From CAYUVA01 sp964448115 [NCBI: uncultured bacterium] (GTDB lineage Bacteria > CAYUVA01): DNA of 35,953 nucleotides. A program made the position numbers and the translations under genes. Below are positions 18,389 through 26,683 of the stretch, in pieces. A model generated the notes under the pieces. The model made no database searches, was not told the DNA's origin, and saw only the letters and a program-made list of their open reading frames with translations. Positions within the stretch are counted from its first letter, which is position 1. Every line of letters begins with the position of its first letter. The DNA is taken from the NCBI GenBank assembly GCA_964448115.1, contig CAYUVA010000036.1, forward strand, positions 1-35,953, read 5' to 3'.

Positions 18389-18823
18389 TCACCAGCCCAT
18401 CTTTTTTATTATGTCATCGATTGTATCTTCCATCCTCTTGGTCATAAGCAGCATCTTTTGCTTCCTTGCTTCCTGTATCTTCTCCATTATTTTCTTAAGG
18501 TCAGCCGGTTTCTCCAAGAAGTCCATGGCGCCGAGCTTGATAGCCTCGACCCCCTTTTGCACGGTCGCGTGTCCAGTGAGCAGGATAACCTGTAGCTCCT
18601 CGTTCATCTCATGTATATGCTTAAGCGTCTCTATGCCATCCATCTGGGGCATGACCATGTCGAGCAGTACCGCATCGTAGTTATGCTCCTTCACCTTTTT
18701 AATAGCCTCCAAGCCATTGGGCACGGTATCAACCACCAGCCCCCTGGCTCGTAGCCTTTCTGCCAGGAGCCTGGTGAACTCCTCCTCGTCATCGACCAGG
18801 AGCACCCTGATATCATCGCTCAT
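18389..18823 (-). CDS. Stand-alone response regulator (receiver domain only)
   Basis: 144 residues: a CheY-like receiver with the acidic pair Asp11/Asp12, phospho-acceptor Asp55 (LLDMVMP), Thr83 (LLTGHAT) and Lys105 (EKP), all intact. A helical C-terminal tail of about 25 residues rich in Lys and Met follows, with no DNA-binding or enzymatic output domain. The ATG at 18823 lies 20 bases after the kinase-like gene on the same strand; GGAG-like bases precede it. It would be phosphorylated by the Cache kinase, directly or through the phosphotransfer protein next door, and could act by protein contact, for instance on the transporter, the CBS product or the kinase itself. Confidence 0.9.
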   Translation of the reverse strand: MSDDIRVLLVDDEEEFTRLLAERLRARGLVVDTVPNGLEAIKKVKEHNYDAVLLDMVMPQMDGIETLKHIHEMNEELQVILLTGHATVQKGVEAIKLGAMDFLEKPADLKKIMEKIQEARKQKMLLMTKRMEDTIDDIIKKMGW

Positions 18824-18843
18824 TTGATTTTCACTCCTTTAAT

Positions 18844-19545
18844 CTATGTTTCTTTCCCCTCGTCATCATATATTCCAGGCATTACTGAAGGGATATTTAT
18901 ATAAAATGCGTCCTTTACATCAGATTCTTTACCCAGGGTTATTTTAGCTCCCAGTCGTTCGGCGAGTATGCTAAGCTGCCCCATCCTTTGGTTAAGATCT
19001 CCATTCTTATCTATCGGATCCGACCTTATTATTACGGTAACTCCTTGATCGGAATCGTAGAAGTCAATTGTAACCCCCCCGCTTGCCTGCGAGGCGCCTA
19101 TGGCTATTTCCAGGCATCCATAGATCATCTGCATCAGCTTGAACGGGTTATGATGCACGGTTACCAGTATATCAGGCAACTCGGCGCTCAGCTCAACCTT
19201 GCGCATGGATGCCAGGCGACGGCAAAGTTCGGTTATATCGCTCAATAGATCGTTTATTTTCACTGTTTTAGCCGGCTCATCAACGCTGTGAGCGAAGCGG
19301 TTCAGTCTTTTTATCAGCTCCTCCCCGCGCTTGATATGCACTGATATTCCATCCGATATCCTCTCCAGCTTATCCAAGGGAAGAGGTTTGCCTTGTTGAG
19401 CCATATAGACAACATCGTTTAATAGACCGCCAAATTCATTGATAATGGCAAGAACATTGTTTATCTCATGCGATAAACTCGCGGTTATCAGCCCGAAGAA
19501 GCGCAGTCCATCCGCCTTGAGGAACCCGTGTTCATCCTGCTTCAT
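18844..19545 (-). CDS. Histidine-kinase-like protein without an ATP-binding site (possible phosphotransferase)
   Basis: 233 residues from the ATG at 19545 (GGAGA seven bases upstream). Residues 13-90 form a DHp dimerisation domain with an intact H-box, SLSHEINN, phospho-acceptor His26. The C-terminal half has the strand/helix pattern of a HATPase domain, but the N-box Asn (MIYGCLEIAIGAS in its place), the DxGxG G1 box (RSDPID here) and the GxGLGL G2 box are all missing. It therefore should not bind ATP or autophosphorylate. This is the architecture of histidine phosphotransferases such as ChpT and Spo0B, so it may relay phosphate between the receivers. The reading frame overlaps the upstream receiver gene by 14 bases, indicating coupled translation. 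Confidence 0.75.
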   Translation of the reverse strand: MKQDEHGFLKADGLRFFGLITASLSHEINNVLAIINEFGGLLNDVVYMAQQGKPLPLDKLERISDGISVHIKRGEELIKRLNRFAHSVDEPAKTVKINDLLSDITELCRRLASMRKVELSAELPDILVTVHHNPFKLMQMIYGCLEIAIGASQASGGVTIDFYDSDQGVTVIIRSDPIDKNGDLNQRMGQLSILAERLGAKITLGKESDVKDAFYINIPSVMPGIYDDEGKET

Positions 19546-19930
19546 TGCAATTCTCCGTTTCTTTACCAATCGCCTGCTTCATTTTCTCCATCAGGTCTTC
19601 TATGTCTATAGGTTTGACCAGGTAGTCATAAGCACCCGCCTTCAAGCCCTCCTCTGCATCCTTTGCCGAGCCGTAACCGGTTAGCAATAGAACTGGCAGG
19701 TTCGGTTTTATATCTTTTATCTTCCCCATGCACTCTATGCCCCCGAGTCCGGGCATCTTGACATCGACAACGACAACGGAAAAATCCTCATTCTTAATAA
19801 GCTCCAGTGCTTGTTCCCCGCTAGTGGCGTACTTGGCATCTATTCCCCTGAGATGCAATCGCTCAACCACGGTATCGACCAGTTCTACCTCGTCATCGAC
19901 CAGCAGCACCCGCATCTTATCCTTTTCCAT
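19532..19930 (-). CDS. Stand-alone response regulator (receiver domain only)
   Basis: 132 residues from the ATG at 19930, selected for its GGGAG ribosome site; a longer frame to 19990 would read through a palindrome and lacks a site. The receiver has Asp12/Asp13, phospho-acceptor Asp56 (VVVDVKMP), the LLTGYGS Thr and the VKPID Lys. After about residue 122 only a short tail remains, so there is no output domain. It overlaps the kinase-like gene downstream by 14 bases, suggesting that the two are a receiver/phosphotransferase pair made in fixed ratio. Confidence 0.9.
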   Translation of the reverse strand: MEKDKMRVLLVDDEVELVDTVVERLHLRGIDAKYATSGEQALELIKNEDFSVVVVDVKMPGLGGIECMGKIKDIKPNLPVLLLTGYGSAKDAEEGLKAGAYDYLVKPIDIEDLMEKMKQAIGKETENCNEAG

Positions 19931-19958
19931 TACTGTCTCCCATTTTTTAAGATCTTTT

Positions 19959-19980
19959 ACTGTTGCGATGTCGCAACAGT
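19959..19980. promoter_or_regulatory. 22-base perfect palindrome upstream of the second receiver gene
   Basis: ACTGTTGCGA and its exact reverse complement TCGCAACAGT flank a two-base centre. As RNA it forms a 9-base stem with a four-base loop. It lies 29 bases before the receiver ATG (19930) and just downstream of a TATAAT sequence (within 19995-20012). No U run follows on either strand, so a terminator is unlikely; an operator or an mRNA-stabilising or processing hairpin fits better. Confidence 0.55.
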
Positions 19981-20012
19981 TGATCCGCATTCTTTGGTTC
20001 CATTATAAAATC

Positions 20013-21743
20013 CTAAAGATTGTATTGACTTGTCGGAAACGTAACCTTGAACGATGTTCCCTTGCCCACCTTGCTTGTAACCTCGATATCGCCGCCCAGC
20101 TTTTTTACTATACCATAGGTGATAGACAACCCCAAGCCGGTTCCATAGCCCTTCTTTGTTGTAAAGAAAGGCTCGAAGATATATTTCAGGTTCTCCTTTG
20201 GTATGCCCTCACCGTCATCGGCAATAGTAACAGCAACCGACTTATCGCCGCTTTTCTCGATGGTAATATCTATGTTTCCGCCATCTTTTATCGCCTCGAA
20301 GGCATTGTTCAGGATATTCAGGAACACCTGTTGAAGCTGCCCGCGGTCGCTAACTATGGCTGTTACCTCCTTTTGTACATGGAAGCGGATGTTTATATTG
20401 CGGTACTCTGCCTCCTTGCCCAAGAATCCGAGCACTTCCTTTAGTAATGCCTCCAGGTCGATAGGTCCCAGTTGGACATCCATGTGCTTGGCAAAGCCGA
20501 GGAGCCGGTGGGTTATGGCACGACAGCGCTCGACCGAATTCAAGATCGATGCGATGCTCTGCTCGAATTTCTGCTTGTGGGGCAAGTCTTCGGACAGGTT
20601 GACCAGGTCTTTCATCAGACCAGCCTTCTCGTTGATCACTGCCAGCGGATTATTGATCTCATGCGCCACCCCGGCGCCGAGCCTCCCAATTGCAGCCAGC
20701 TTGTTGGTATATTCTATGTTATGAAGCACCTTCTGCCTTCGTAGATCCGCCTCGCGAATGCGCAGAACCAGGTAGTAAGAGGTGCCTAGTATAAGGATAA
20801 GAATTATGATCACGCTACCGATGAAAAAGCCGATAAGCCATGAGCGCAGCCGGAACCAGTTACGCATCATAGCCTGTGGCTCCTTGATCACTATGAAGAT
20901 AAAGGGGGAATCCTCGATATATCCGTATCCTAGTAAATACCTGTTGCCTTCATTAGTGGTATGTCCCATGATCTCCGGCTTCGTCGAGTACGAGGGAAGC
21001 AGCCAGGGATAGCGATCCAGCTCCTTGCCAAACATTTTCGACGGGGTCTGAAGGATCCCCTCCCGATTTATTAAAAATGCATCATCAGAGGATTTGAGAT
21101 CAAGGCTGCGGATATGTTTTTTGAATACATCGATATCGAGGGTAGCTCGTAAAATATAATAGTCATCCCCTCCGAGATCCTTCTTCACCGCAATGACAAA
21201 GTGGGGAAAGTTGCGGTAGCCCATGAAGACATCGCTGACATAGACTCCCCGCAGGCTGACCGCATAGAACCATTCCTGACCCTTATAATTCTTGCCTAGC
21301 AGGTCATAAGGTCCCACATAAGAGCGCTGGGTGCCTTTGCTGTCGATAACCCCCAGGTCCACGAAGTCGCTGTAGATGTTCTTCAGATTGCGCATGGTGG
21401 CGGCAAGCCGGGCTTGATCGGTAAGCTTCTCGAACGAGCCTTCGCTTACGATCAGCCTCAAGGCGGACAGATGCTGCTCAAGAAAGTACTCCAGTGTGCG
21501 CTTGGTGTTGGAGACCATGAGGTTCACCGGGTAGATCATCTCGTCCTTGAAGACTCTTTGGTACTGGTAGTAGTTGGTCAGGGTCATGAAAAGCAAAGGG
21601 AGTATGGTAATGGTGGCGGTTATAAGCGCGGTGTATTTCCAGAGTCGCCTATATCTCGGTTTAAGCCCCTCGCTGGATTCATCGTCTTCCTTTGGCTGTT
21701 TATCGCCCATTAGGCGACGAAAGAAAGCTCGCAGCAGTTCCAT
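20013..21743 (-). CDS. Membrane sensor histidine kinase with Cache-type extracytoplasmic domain
   Basis: 576 residues. A charged N-terminus, then TM1 (about 37-57), a periplasmic Cache-like sensor of about 240 residues (60-295; contains VDLGVIDSKGTQRSYVGPY and DVFMGYRNFPHFVIAVK), and TM2 (about 308-335). A short coiled linker without a clear HAMP leads to DHp with H-box AGVAHEINNPLA (His near 361) and a complete HATPase: LNNAFEAI, ADDGEGIP, FEPFFTTK and GTGLGLSI. Cache domains of this kind often bind small carboxylates or amino acids, consistent with the downstream SLC13 transporter, though the ligand is not shown by sequence. It is the only complete kinase in the cluster. The ATG at 21743 lies 123 bases after the upstream gene and has only a weak ribosome site. 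Confidence 0.92.
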   Translation of the reverse strand: MELLRAFFRRLMGDKQPKEDDESSEGLKPRYRRLWKYTALITATITILPLLFMTLTNYYQYQRVFKDEMIYPVNLMVSNTKRTLEYFLEQHLSALRLIVSEGSFEKLTDQARLAATMRNLKNIYSDFVDLGVIDSKGTQRSYVGPYDLLGKNYKGQEWFYAVSLRGVYVSDVFMGYRNFPHFVIAVKKDLGGDDYYILRATLDIDVFKKHIRSLDLKSSDDAFLINREGILQTPSKMFGKELDRYPWLLPSYSTKPEIMGHTTNEGNRYLLGYGYIEDSPFIFIVIKEPQAMMRNWFRLRSWLIGFFIGSVIIILILILGTSYYLVLRIREADLRRQKVLHNIEYTNKLAAIGRLGAGVAHEINNPLAVINEKAGLMKDLVNLSEDLPHKQKFEQSIASILNSVERCRAITHRLLGFAKHMDVQLGPIDLEALLKEVLGFLGKEAEYRNINIRFHVQKEVTAIVSDRGQLQQVFLNILNNAFEAIKDGGNIDITIEKSGDKSVAVTIADDGEGIPKENLKYIFEPFFTTKKGYGTGLGLSITYGIVKKLGGDIEVTSKVGKGTSFKVTFPTSQYNL

Positions 21744-21866
21744 TTACTCAGCACCATCTAATCTGTCATTTGGTTCAGCAGTTATGCAAGTAATTCGTCA
21801 ATGGCTTTTGGGAGAATGCAGTTCTTGAGAACTAAAGAGGATGATCGATAAACCAGATAATAAATC

Positions 21867-23123
21867 CTATTTATTCATTTCTTTGCCAGTACCATCTACT
21901 TCATCGCCTCGATCCTTCTTCGCCTTGTCGTATGCAGCCTTTAGGGTCTGGGTGAGTATATCGATATTTACCGGCTTTTGCAGGTAGGCAAATGCTCCCA
22001 GCTCCTTCGCAGCCCTCTCGTCCCGGTCGGTTCCGTGTCCGGTGAGTATTATAACCTCGACCTTGGGGTGTTCCCTCTTTATGCGACGAAGCACATCTAT
22101 GCCATCGATGCCGGGCATCCTCAAATCGAGCACCATGACTTCAGGTTCTTCCTGGTCAACATAGTCGAGCGCCTCCTCGCCGTTGTAGGCGATCTGGGGA
22201 GCCATATCACGCATCTGCAGGCGCTCGGAGAGGGTTTGCACGAACTCCTTCTCATCGTCAACCAGCAGTATCTTGGAGGGAAGCTCGAAGAGGTCGGTGC
22301 GATACACGCTCGGATACTGGTAGTCTGCTCCTACCTTGGACTGGGCATCTTTTACTCCCTTAACCTTTTTTACCATTTCTTCCAGCGACCTTTTGTAGTG
22401 TTCAAGTCTTACTACCGTCTTGTTTATCTCGATGGTTACATTACCCTCATTGCTGTAGATCTTCAATCCCTTGAGATCCTCACCCTCTTTGAGCAGTTGA
22501 AGCTCAACTAGCGAGGAGATCTTGAAATCCTCCACTGCTTTAAGCGAACGCGAGGTAAAAGATACCGCCTTGATCTGTGCATTCTCGGCTATAAGCTCGA
22601 CCGCTTCTTCAAGGCTGGTCTTGTGCATGGGGATCTTGATATCATAAAGCCGTTTATCCCAGGGGGTAAGCTCGAAGAGGTACTGGGTCCATTGGCTCAT
22701 CTTGCCATCCTCATGCTTTATGATCTTTGCCGCTTCCTTCTGGTTCATCCCCTTTGCTGCCATAGCTTGCTTTATGCGATATTTCTTCTCTGCGATCAGA
22801 CAAACCTTCAATACATGCGTAATCGAGGCGGGAATCAGGTGGACAGCATATCCCTGGTAAACAAGGTTGTCATTTTTAAGCGCATCGGCGAGCATAATCT
22901 TGATGTAGGCTAGATTGCGCTCGTATTCATGGGTGAGCTTATTGAAGAACGAGGGTCCATCGTGCATGGAGCGGATAAGCCTATCGGCTGGAATGCCGAA
23001 TGTATCCTTAGAGCCTTCTAATATTCGATCATCGATAAACCGATATCCCAGCTTCTCTGCAACCAGGTTGCTTACTTCTTCTCCCCCGCAAAAAATGGCG
23101 GGGAATATGGCTATAATAGACAT
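21867..23123 (-). CDS. Fusion of cytidylate-kinase-like domain, BON-like domain and receiver
   Basis: 418 residues from the ATG at 23123. Residues 1-185 match the cytidylate-kinase-like family (Cytidylate_kin2): VAEKLGYRFIDDRIL, the KGMNQKEAAK helix and the LYDIKIPMHKTSLEEAVELI ending. The nucleotide loop is changed: FPAIFCGGEEVSN stands where the family has a GSGGREI-type loop, so kinase activity is doubtful. Residues about 195-265 look like a BON domain ending in VKGVKDAQSKV. Residues 283-400 are a full receiver with Asp289/290, Asp333, Thr361 and Lys383, followed by a charged tail. It is the first gene of the signalling cluster. No ribosome site is seen; a -10 box lies 6 bases upstream. 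A TTG at 23159 is an alternative start but has no better support. Confidence 0.8.
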   Translation of the reverse strand: MSIIAIFPAIFCGGEEVSNLVAEKLGYRFIDDRILEGSKDTFGIPADRLIRSMHDGPSFFNKLTHEYERNLAYIKIMLADALKNDNLVYQGYAVHLIPASITHVLKVCLIAEKKYRIKQAMAAKGMNQKEAAKIIKHEDGKMSQWTQYLFELTPWDKRLYDIKIPMHKTSLEEAVELIAENAQIKAVSFTSRSLKAVEDFKISSLVELQLLKEGEDLKGLKIYSNEGNVTIEINKTVVRLEHYKRSLEEMVKKVKGVKDAQSKVGADYQYPSVYRTDLFELPSKILLVDDEKEFVQTLSERLQMRDMAPQIAYNGEEALDYVDQEEPEVMVLDLRMPGIDGIDVLRRIKREHPKVEVIILTGHGTDRDERAAKELGAFAYLQKPVNIDILTQTLKAAYDKAKKDRGDEVDGTGKEMNK

Positions 23124-23129
23124 ACAGAC

Positions 23130-23159
23130 AATATATCGAAGATATTCGCAGCAAGTCAA
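23130..23159 (-). promoter_or_regulatory. Sigma-70 promoter of the signalling cluster, leaderless geometry
   Basis: Minus strand: TTGACT (23159-23154; five of six), 18-base spacer, TATATT (23135-23130; five of six). Six bases separate the -10 from the ATG at 23123, so the transcript should begin at the start codon. Confidence 0.6.
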
Positions 23160-23321
23160 GAAAAGATGCCCAATGAAATTATGGTTGTCCTATTTTCCTC
23201 GCAGAAGATAATATAAGCAGGTCTCATAATAACTAGAAAAGAAACCGCTAAGATGAAAATGACTGGGAAATTTCCATTGATCCGGTTGCTTTAATTTATC
23301 CCCCTGGCTCAAAGGGGGACC

Positions 23322-23540
23322 ATGGCAAATCAACTATCGACCTATGGCTTCGGCTCCCTCAGCGCAGCCATGGGAGACTTAGGTGCTAGCTTCATCGATG
23401 ATATGAGCGCAACGCACTACGATCCATCAAGCATGGGGGTACAATTCTAGGGGGGATTGATTCTTGCTGACCTTCAGATGAGCGATGTTGAGCTACAAAT
23501 AGCTCCTGGGATCCCTATTTTGCTTGAAAGTCTTGCTTGA
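23322..23540 (+). pseudogene. Remnant of a FadL/OmpP1-like outer-membrane protein gene
   Basis: An ATG with a GGGGG-rich upstream site opens a frame reading YGFGSLSAAMGDLGASFIDD then MSATHYDPSSMG, which is the conserved N-terminal plug/first-strand signature of FadL/OmpP1-type porins. The frame meets TAG at 23448-23450, resumes in the same frame (GGLILADLQMSDVELQ) and ends at TGA 23538-23540. The signal peptide is missing (a stop lies in frame at 23292) and there is no barrel. It is therefore a degraded fragment, lying immediately upstream of an intact member of the same superfamily, which suggests a tandem duplication that decayed or a deletion. A CCCCCT/AGGGGG stem (23300-23318) overlaps its ribosome site. 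Confidence 0.6.
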
Positions 23541-23563
23541 AACAGGTAAGTTTTTTCTATCTA

Positions 23564-23591
23564 TTGACAGTTGATTGAGTTTGACTATAAT
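23564..23591 (+). promoter_or_regulatory. Consensus sigma-70 promoter for the FadL-like porin
   Basis: Perfect TTGACA (23564-23569) and perfect TATAAT (23586-23591) are separated by 16 bases. The leader to the ATG at 23670 is about 70 bases and ends with AAGGAGG. This is the best promoter in the window and predicts high, probably constitutive, expression. Confidence 0.8.
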
Positions 23592-23669
23592 GAACTGAAC
23601 TTTTGTAGCGAATTACGAATGAATGTTCACAGTGCAGACGACATAGCTCGATTGTTAAGGAGGACATGA

Positions 23670-24872
23670 ATGAAGCAGCTTAGAGTCATAGGCATAACAG
23701 TCCTTATGATAGCTCTCATGCAGGTAACGGCTTATGCCAACGGTTTTTTCTTCAACGATCTCGGCACCAGGTCAATGGCGATGTCAAACGCCGTTGTCTG
23801 TAGGATCGACGATGCCACTTCCATTTTCCATAATCCGGCTGGACTTGCCGGGGTCTCTGGTTGGAGCATAACCTTGAACCCGATATTAAGGCTCAGCGAC
23901 CAGTACTTCACCAGGCTAAAGACACCTGATGACATAGGCGCTCCACCGCCGGAAAAGAACTTCGAGAATGAAAACATGTTCGGTTTCTTCGCGGTTGCTA
24001 CAAACCTGGGAATCGATAACCTGGGCATCGGAGTGGCAGCCTATAATCCGTTCGATGTGGACCAAAGATGGGAAGAGGAGACCTACGAGGGATATGTTCC
24101 ACAGTACATGGCAATAAAAAAATACTTAAATGTCTATGCCATAGCACCCTCCATAGCCTATAACATCGCTGATATAGTCTCCATTGGCGTTACCGCAGAG
24201 ATGCTCTCGGCTAACTTTTATAGCCTGGAGTGGTATGCTGATCCGGAAGTGGAGGAGGAGTATCAGAAGCCAGAGGTATCGGAGCTTTCCGGCAGCGGCT
24301 TCAACTTCAGGGTTGGAACAAAGATAAAAGCCGGCGAGAAGATAATGCTTGGGCTTTCCTACTCTCCTATGGTGGAATTCACCCTTGAGGATGGCGATGA
24401 AAAGATGGATAATTTCGCACTACCTGCTGTAGGAAAGGTCGGCTTGTATTACAAGCTAAATGACAAAAGCAACCTGGAGTTCGATATTCGATACATCCAG
24501 TGGTCAGACCTGGAATGGCTCGAATACGATGGCGAAGCCTGGAACGACGAGTTTGCCCTTCAGATCGGCGGCGAGTTTGAGATCAAAGAGGATACTTACG
24601 GCAGGATTGGTTATTCATTCGAGACCGCTGCTGTCGATGATGATTATATAAGACCGTGGATACTGGATAACCAAAGACATTCATTGGCATTCGGCGCATC
24701 ATTCAAGCTGAGCGAGAAATTTATATTTGAGTGGGCATTCACACATTACTTCATAAGCGAAAGGGACCTAAGAGGTACAAGCGAGATCGCTCATGCGGAT
24801 AATTATCCTCCAAACGGCAAGTACGAATATGAGGAGGATAATGTTTCCATCGGCTTGACCATAGTGCTCTAG
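23670..24872 (+). CDS. FadL/OmpP1/TodX-family outer-membrane protein
   Basis: 400 residues with a clear Sec signal peptide (MKQLRVIGITVLMIAL... ending ANG), then the FadL N-terminal signature: NDLGTRSMAMSNAVVCRIDDATSIFHNPAGLAGV. The rest alternates amphipathic beta strands and ends with the aromatic/hydrophobic pattern VSIGLTIVL, although the final residue is Leu, not the usual Phe. Proteins of this family form 14-stranded barrels that pass long-chain fatty acids or other hydrophobic compounds laterally through the outer membrane. At 400 residues it is typical. It has a very good ribosome site and promoter. It is monocistronic, convergent with the propeller gene at 24951. The substrate cannot be assigned; alkane, fatty acid and aromatic transport are all known in the family. 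Confidence 0.85.
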   Translation: MKQLRVIGITVLMIALMQVTAYANGFFFNDLGTRSMAMSNAVVCRIDDATSIFHNPAGLAGVSGWSITLNPILRLSDQYFTRLKTPDDIGAPPPEKNFENENMFGFFAVATNLGIDNLGIGVAAYNPFDVDQRWEEETYEGYVPQYMAIKKYLNVYAIAPSIAYNIADIVSIGVTAEMLSANFYSLEWYADPEVEEEYQKPEVSELSGSGFNFRVGTKIKAGEKIMLGLSYSPMVEFTLEDGDEKMDNFALPAVGKVGLYYKLNDKSNLEFDIRYIQWSDLEWLEYDGEAWNDEFALQIGGEFEIKEDTYGRIGYSFETAAVDDDYIRPWILDNQRHSLAFGASFKLSEKFIFEWAFTHYFISERDLRGTSEIAHADNYPPNGKYEYEEDNVSIGLTIVL

Positions 24873-24950
24873 CAAGCCAGTAGATCTTATAGCACATACA
24901 TGGCATGATGCTACCACCCAGTGGGAGGAGGTTCGTCCCCTAATATTCGC

Positions 24951-26666
24951 TCAATGCACCGACAGGTAGGGGAAGGGGTCGCTGCGAGCACCCAGGCTGC
25001 TCTTCGCCGAGATCTCCAGCGTAAAAGTCGCTGGCTGCCCAATCGCTCCCGGCGCCAGGAAAATTACATAACCATAGACTCCATCCCCGGCTGCAAGATC
25101 TTTATGCATGCCGTCATCGTAAAGCTGTATTCCTGTGGGCTGACCTGCATAAAACAGTTCAACGGAGTGAATCGATCCCCCTTCGATGGTTGACATCGCT
25201 AAGATAGTCAAGGTACCCCCATCGGTGCTGCTAAGCCTCGTGTCCCAATAGCCCCCCAGAAGGACGATTGGCTTTATTGGTGTTGGGGTTGGTGAATGCG
25301 TTAAGGTAGCGGTAGGCGTTTCAGTTGGCGTACTGCTGAAATAAGGAGTGTCGCTCGGTGTGGGGCTGGCGGTTATGGTGCTGGTCGGGGTCCTACTTGG
25401 TATAGGCGTCTTGCTGGGCGTGGAAGTGGGGCTATCGGTCGCGGTAGGCGTCTGTGTAGGCGTGGAGCTAGGCGAAGGAGTCGGTGTTAAGGTCGGCGTT
25501 GGCTCCACTCCATGATCACGAATAAAGTAGATCTCGGTATTGCCGTGCCGAGAGTCCTCCCAGACCACATAGACACCATTGGCATCGGCTGCCACTATCG
25601 GATGATCGCAATCATATCCAACCGCAACCAGCGGTATTTCAGTCATCCATGTCTGTCCGTTATTAGTGCTGCGAACATAGTAAATATCATCGGTTCCGCT
25701 ACGGTTATCTACCCAGACAATGTGTACCCCGCCGCCATAAGCAGCTATATCGCACCACTTTGCATCGCCATCCCCGAAGCTGACCTGACGGGGCGTGCTG
25801 AAGGAGACGCCCTGGTCATTGCTCCTGGTGTAGAACATATCGCTCCCTGATGAATCACCCTGATCCCAGGCAACATGAACCGTGTCCTCCGTGGCGCAGA
25901 TCGCCACCAGCTCGGCATAAGTGCTCGCCTGGGAGAGCTGTATCTCCGACTTCCAAGTATTCCCCCCATCAAGGCTTCTGCGAAACATGATCTGAGAGCT
26001 GCCGCTGCGATTGTCCGAGTAGGCAACGAAAAGCCCATTGGTGTTTGCCGCGATATCAGCTAGGATAGCGGAATAACCGCCATTATCTACCGATAGCTCC
26101 CTAGCGCTGCTCCAGTTCTCTCCTCCATCTCTAGTATGCTTGTAGAAAACATCGAACTCGAAGTAGCCGGTCACCTGTGTATAGGTGATGTGTATCTCTC
26201 CTTTGTGCGCCACCAAAGCCGTATCTCCTGCATCCGCATTATCGTTCACGCAGAATCCCATCGCATCCCAGATCATGCCGCCATCGTAACTGGCATAATG
26301 ATAGGCGGATGCATAGTAATATGCAGATGCATCATCAAAGGTGGTATGGTAGGCGCCATTGAGCACCGCTATGACCGGACAGCCGGAGTAAAGATTATCA
26401 TTGGCGGTAACCCTGACTTCTGGGATCCAGCTCGTGCCATGATCGGTGCTCTTCTGGAAGAAGATCTCGGTTCTGCGCAGCCTTGCATCATCATACACCA
26501 CCAGCAGCTCGCCATCATGCGCCAGGATGACCGGGTTGCCCGAGGCAGCCTCGGTGAAGGTCATCTGGCGAGGATGTCCAAACTCGCAATAAGCTAAACA
26601 GGAGAGTAATATAACCGATCCCAATGCGATCGCAACTAGTAGCAAGGAGTATAGTGGACGATACAT
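24951..26666 (-). CDS. Secreted Asp-box (BNR/sialidase-like) beta-propeller with Thr/Pro linker and GGY-PYL domain
   Basis: 571 residues. A signal peptide (1-27) is followed by a six-bladed-type propeller (30-385) with repeated Asp-boxes: [40 protein letters not shown] and STNNGQTW. The catalytic Arg triad and FRIP motif of true sialidases are not evident, so carbohydrate cleavage should not be assumed. A Thr/Pro/Ser linker of about 75 residues (388-464) follows, then the 105-residue C-terminal module (about 25273-24951) with LGGYWDT, a DDG-D-AAGD acidic loop and a PYL ending, shared with the proteins at 6259-12711 and 26684-29578. The ATG at 26666 lies 17 bases after the previous gene and has AAAGGGG upstream, so the two are probably co-transcribed. 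Confidence 0.85.
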   Translation of the reverse strand: MYRPLYSLLLVAIALGSVILLSCLAYCEFGHPRQMTFTEAASGNPVILAHDGELLVVYDDARLRRTEIFFQKSTDHGTSWIPEVRVTANDNLYSGCPVIAVLNGAYHTTFDDASAYYYASAYHYASYDGGMIWDAMGFCVNDNADAGDTALVAHKGEIHITYTQVTGYFEFDVFYKHTRDGGENWSSARELSVDNGGYSAILADIAANTNGLFVAYSDNRSGSSQIMFRRSLDGGNTWKSEIQLSQASTYAELVAICATEDTVHVAWDQGDSSGSDMFYTRSNDQGVSFSTPRQVSFGDGDAKWCDIAAYGGGVHIVWVDNRSGTDDIYYVRSTNNGQTWMTEIPLVAVGYDCDHPIVAADANGVYVVWEDSRHGNTEIYFIRDHGVEPTPTLTPTPSPSSTPTQTPTATDSPTSTPSKTPIPSRTPTSTITASPTPSDTPYFSSTPTETPTATLTHSPTPTPIKPIVLLGGYWDTRLSSTDGGTLTILAMSTIEGGSIHSVELFYAGQPTGIQLYDDGMHKDLAAGDGVYGYVIFLAPGAIGQPATFTLEISAKSSLGARSDPFPYLSVH

Positions 26667-26683
26667 GCCTGATCCCCTTTCGT

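Noticed and set aside
18362-18392. GTG start giving an 83-residue CBS protein without a frameshift
   Set aside because: The extra N-terminal residues resemble no CBS protein, the GTG overlaps the receiver stop without a ribosome site, and the other frame gives the expected CBS start behind AGGAG.
23300-23318. CCCCCT/AGGGGG stem as an intrinsic terminator
   Set aside because: No U run follows on either strand; it only overlaps the ribosome site of the FadL remnant.
24873-24950. Possible terminator between the FadL-like porin and the Asp-box protein
   Set aside because: Only a four-base stem (CCAC/GTGG) was found, with no U tract.
24951-26666. Annotation as an active sialidase
   Set aside because: Only Asp-boxes are present; the FRIP motif and catalytic Arg/Glu/Tyr set could not be found, and Asp-boxes occur in many non-enzymatic propellers.
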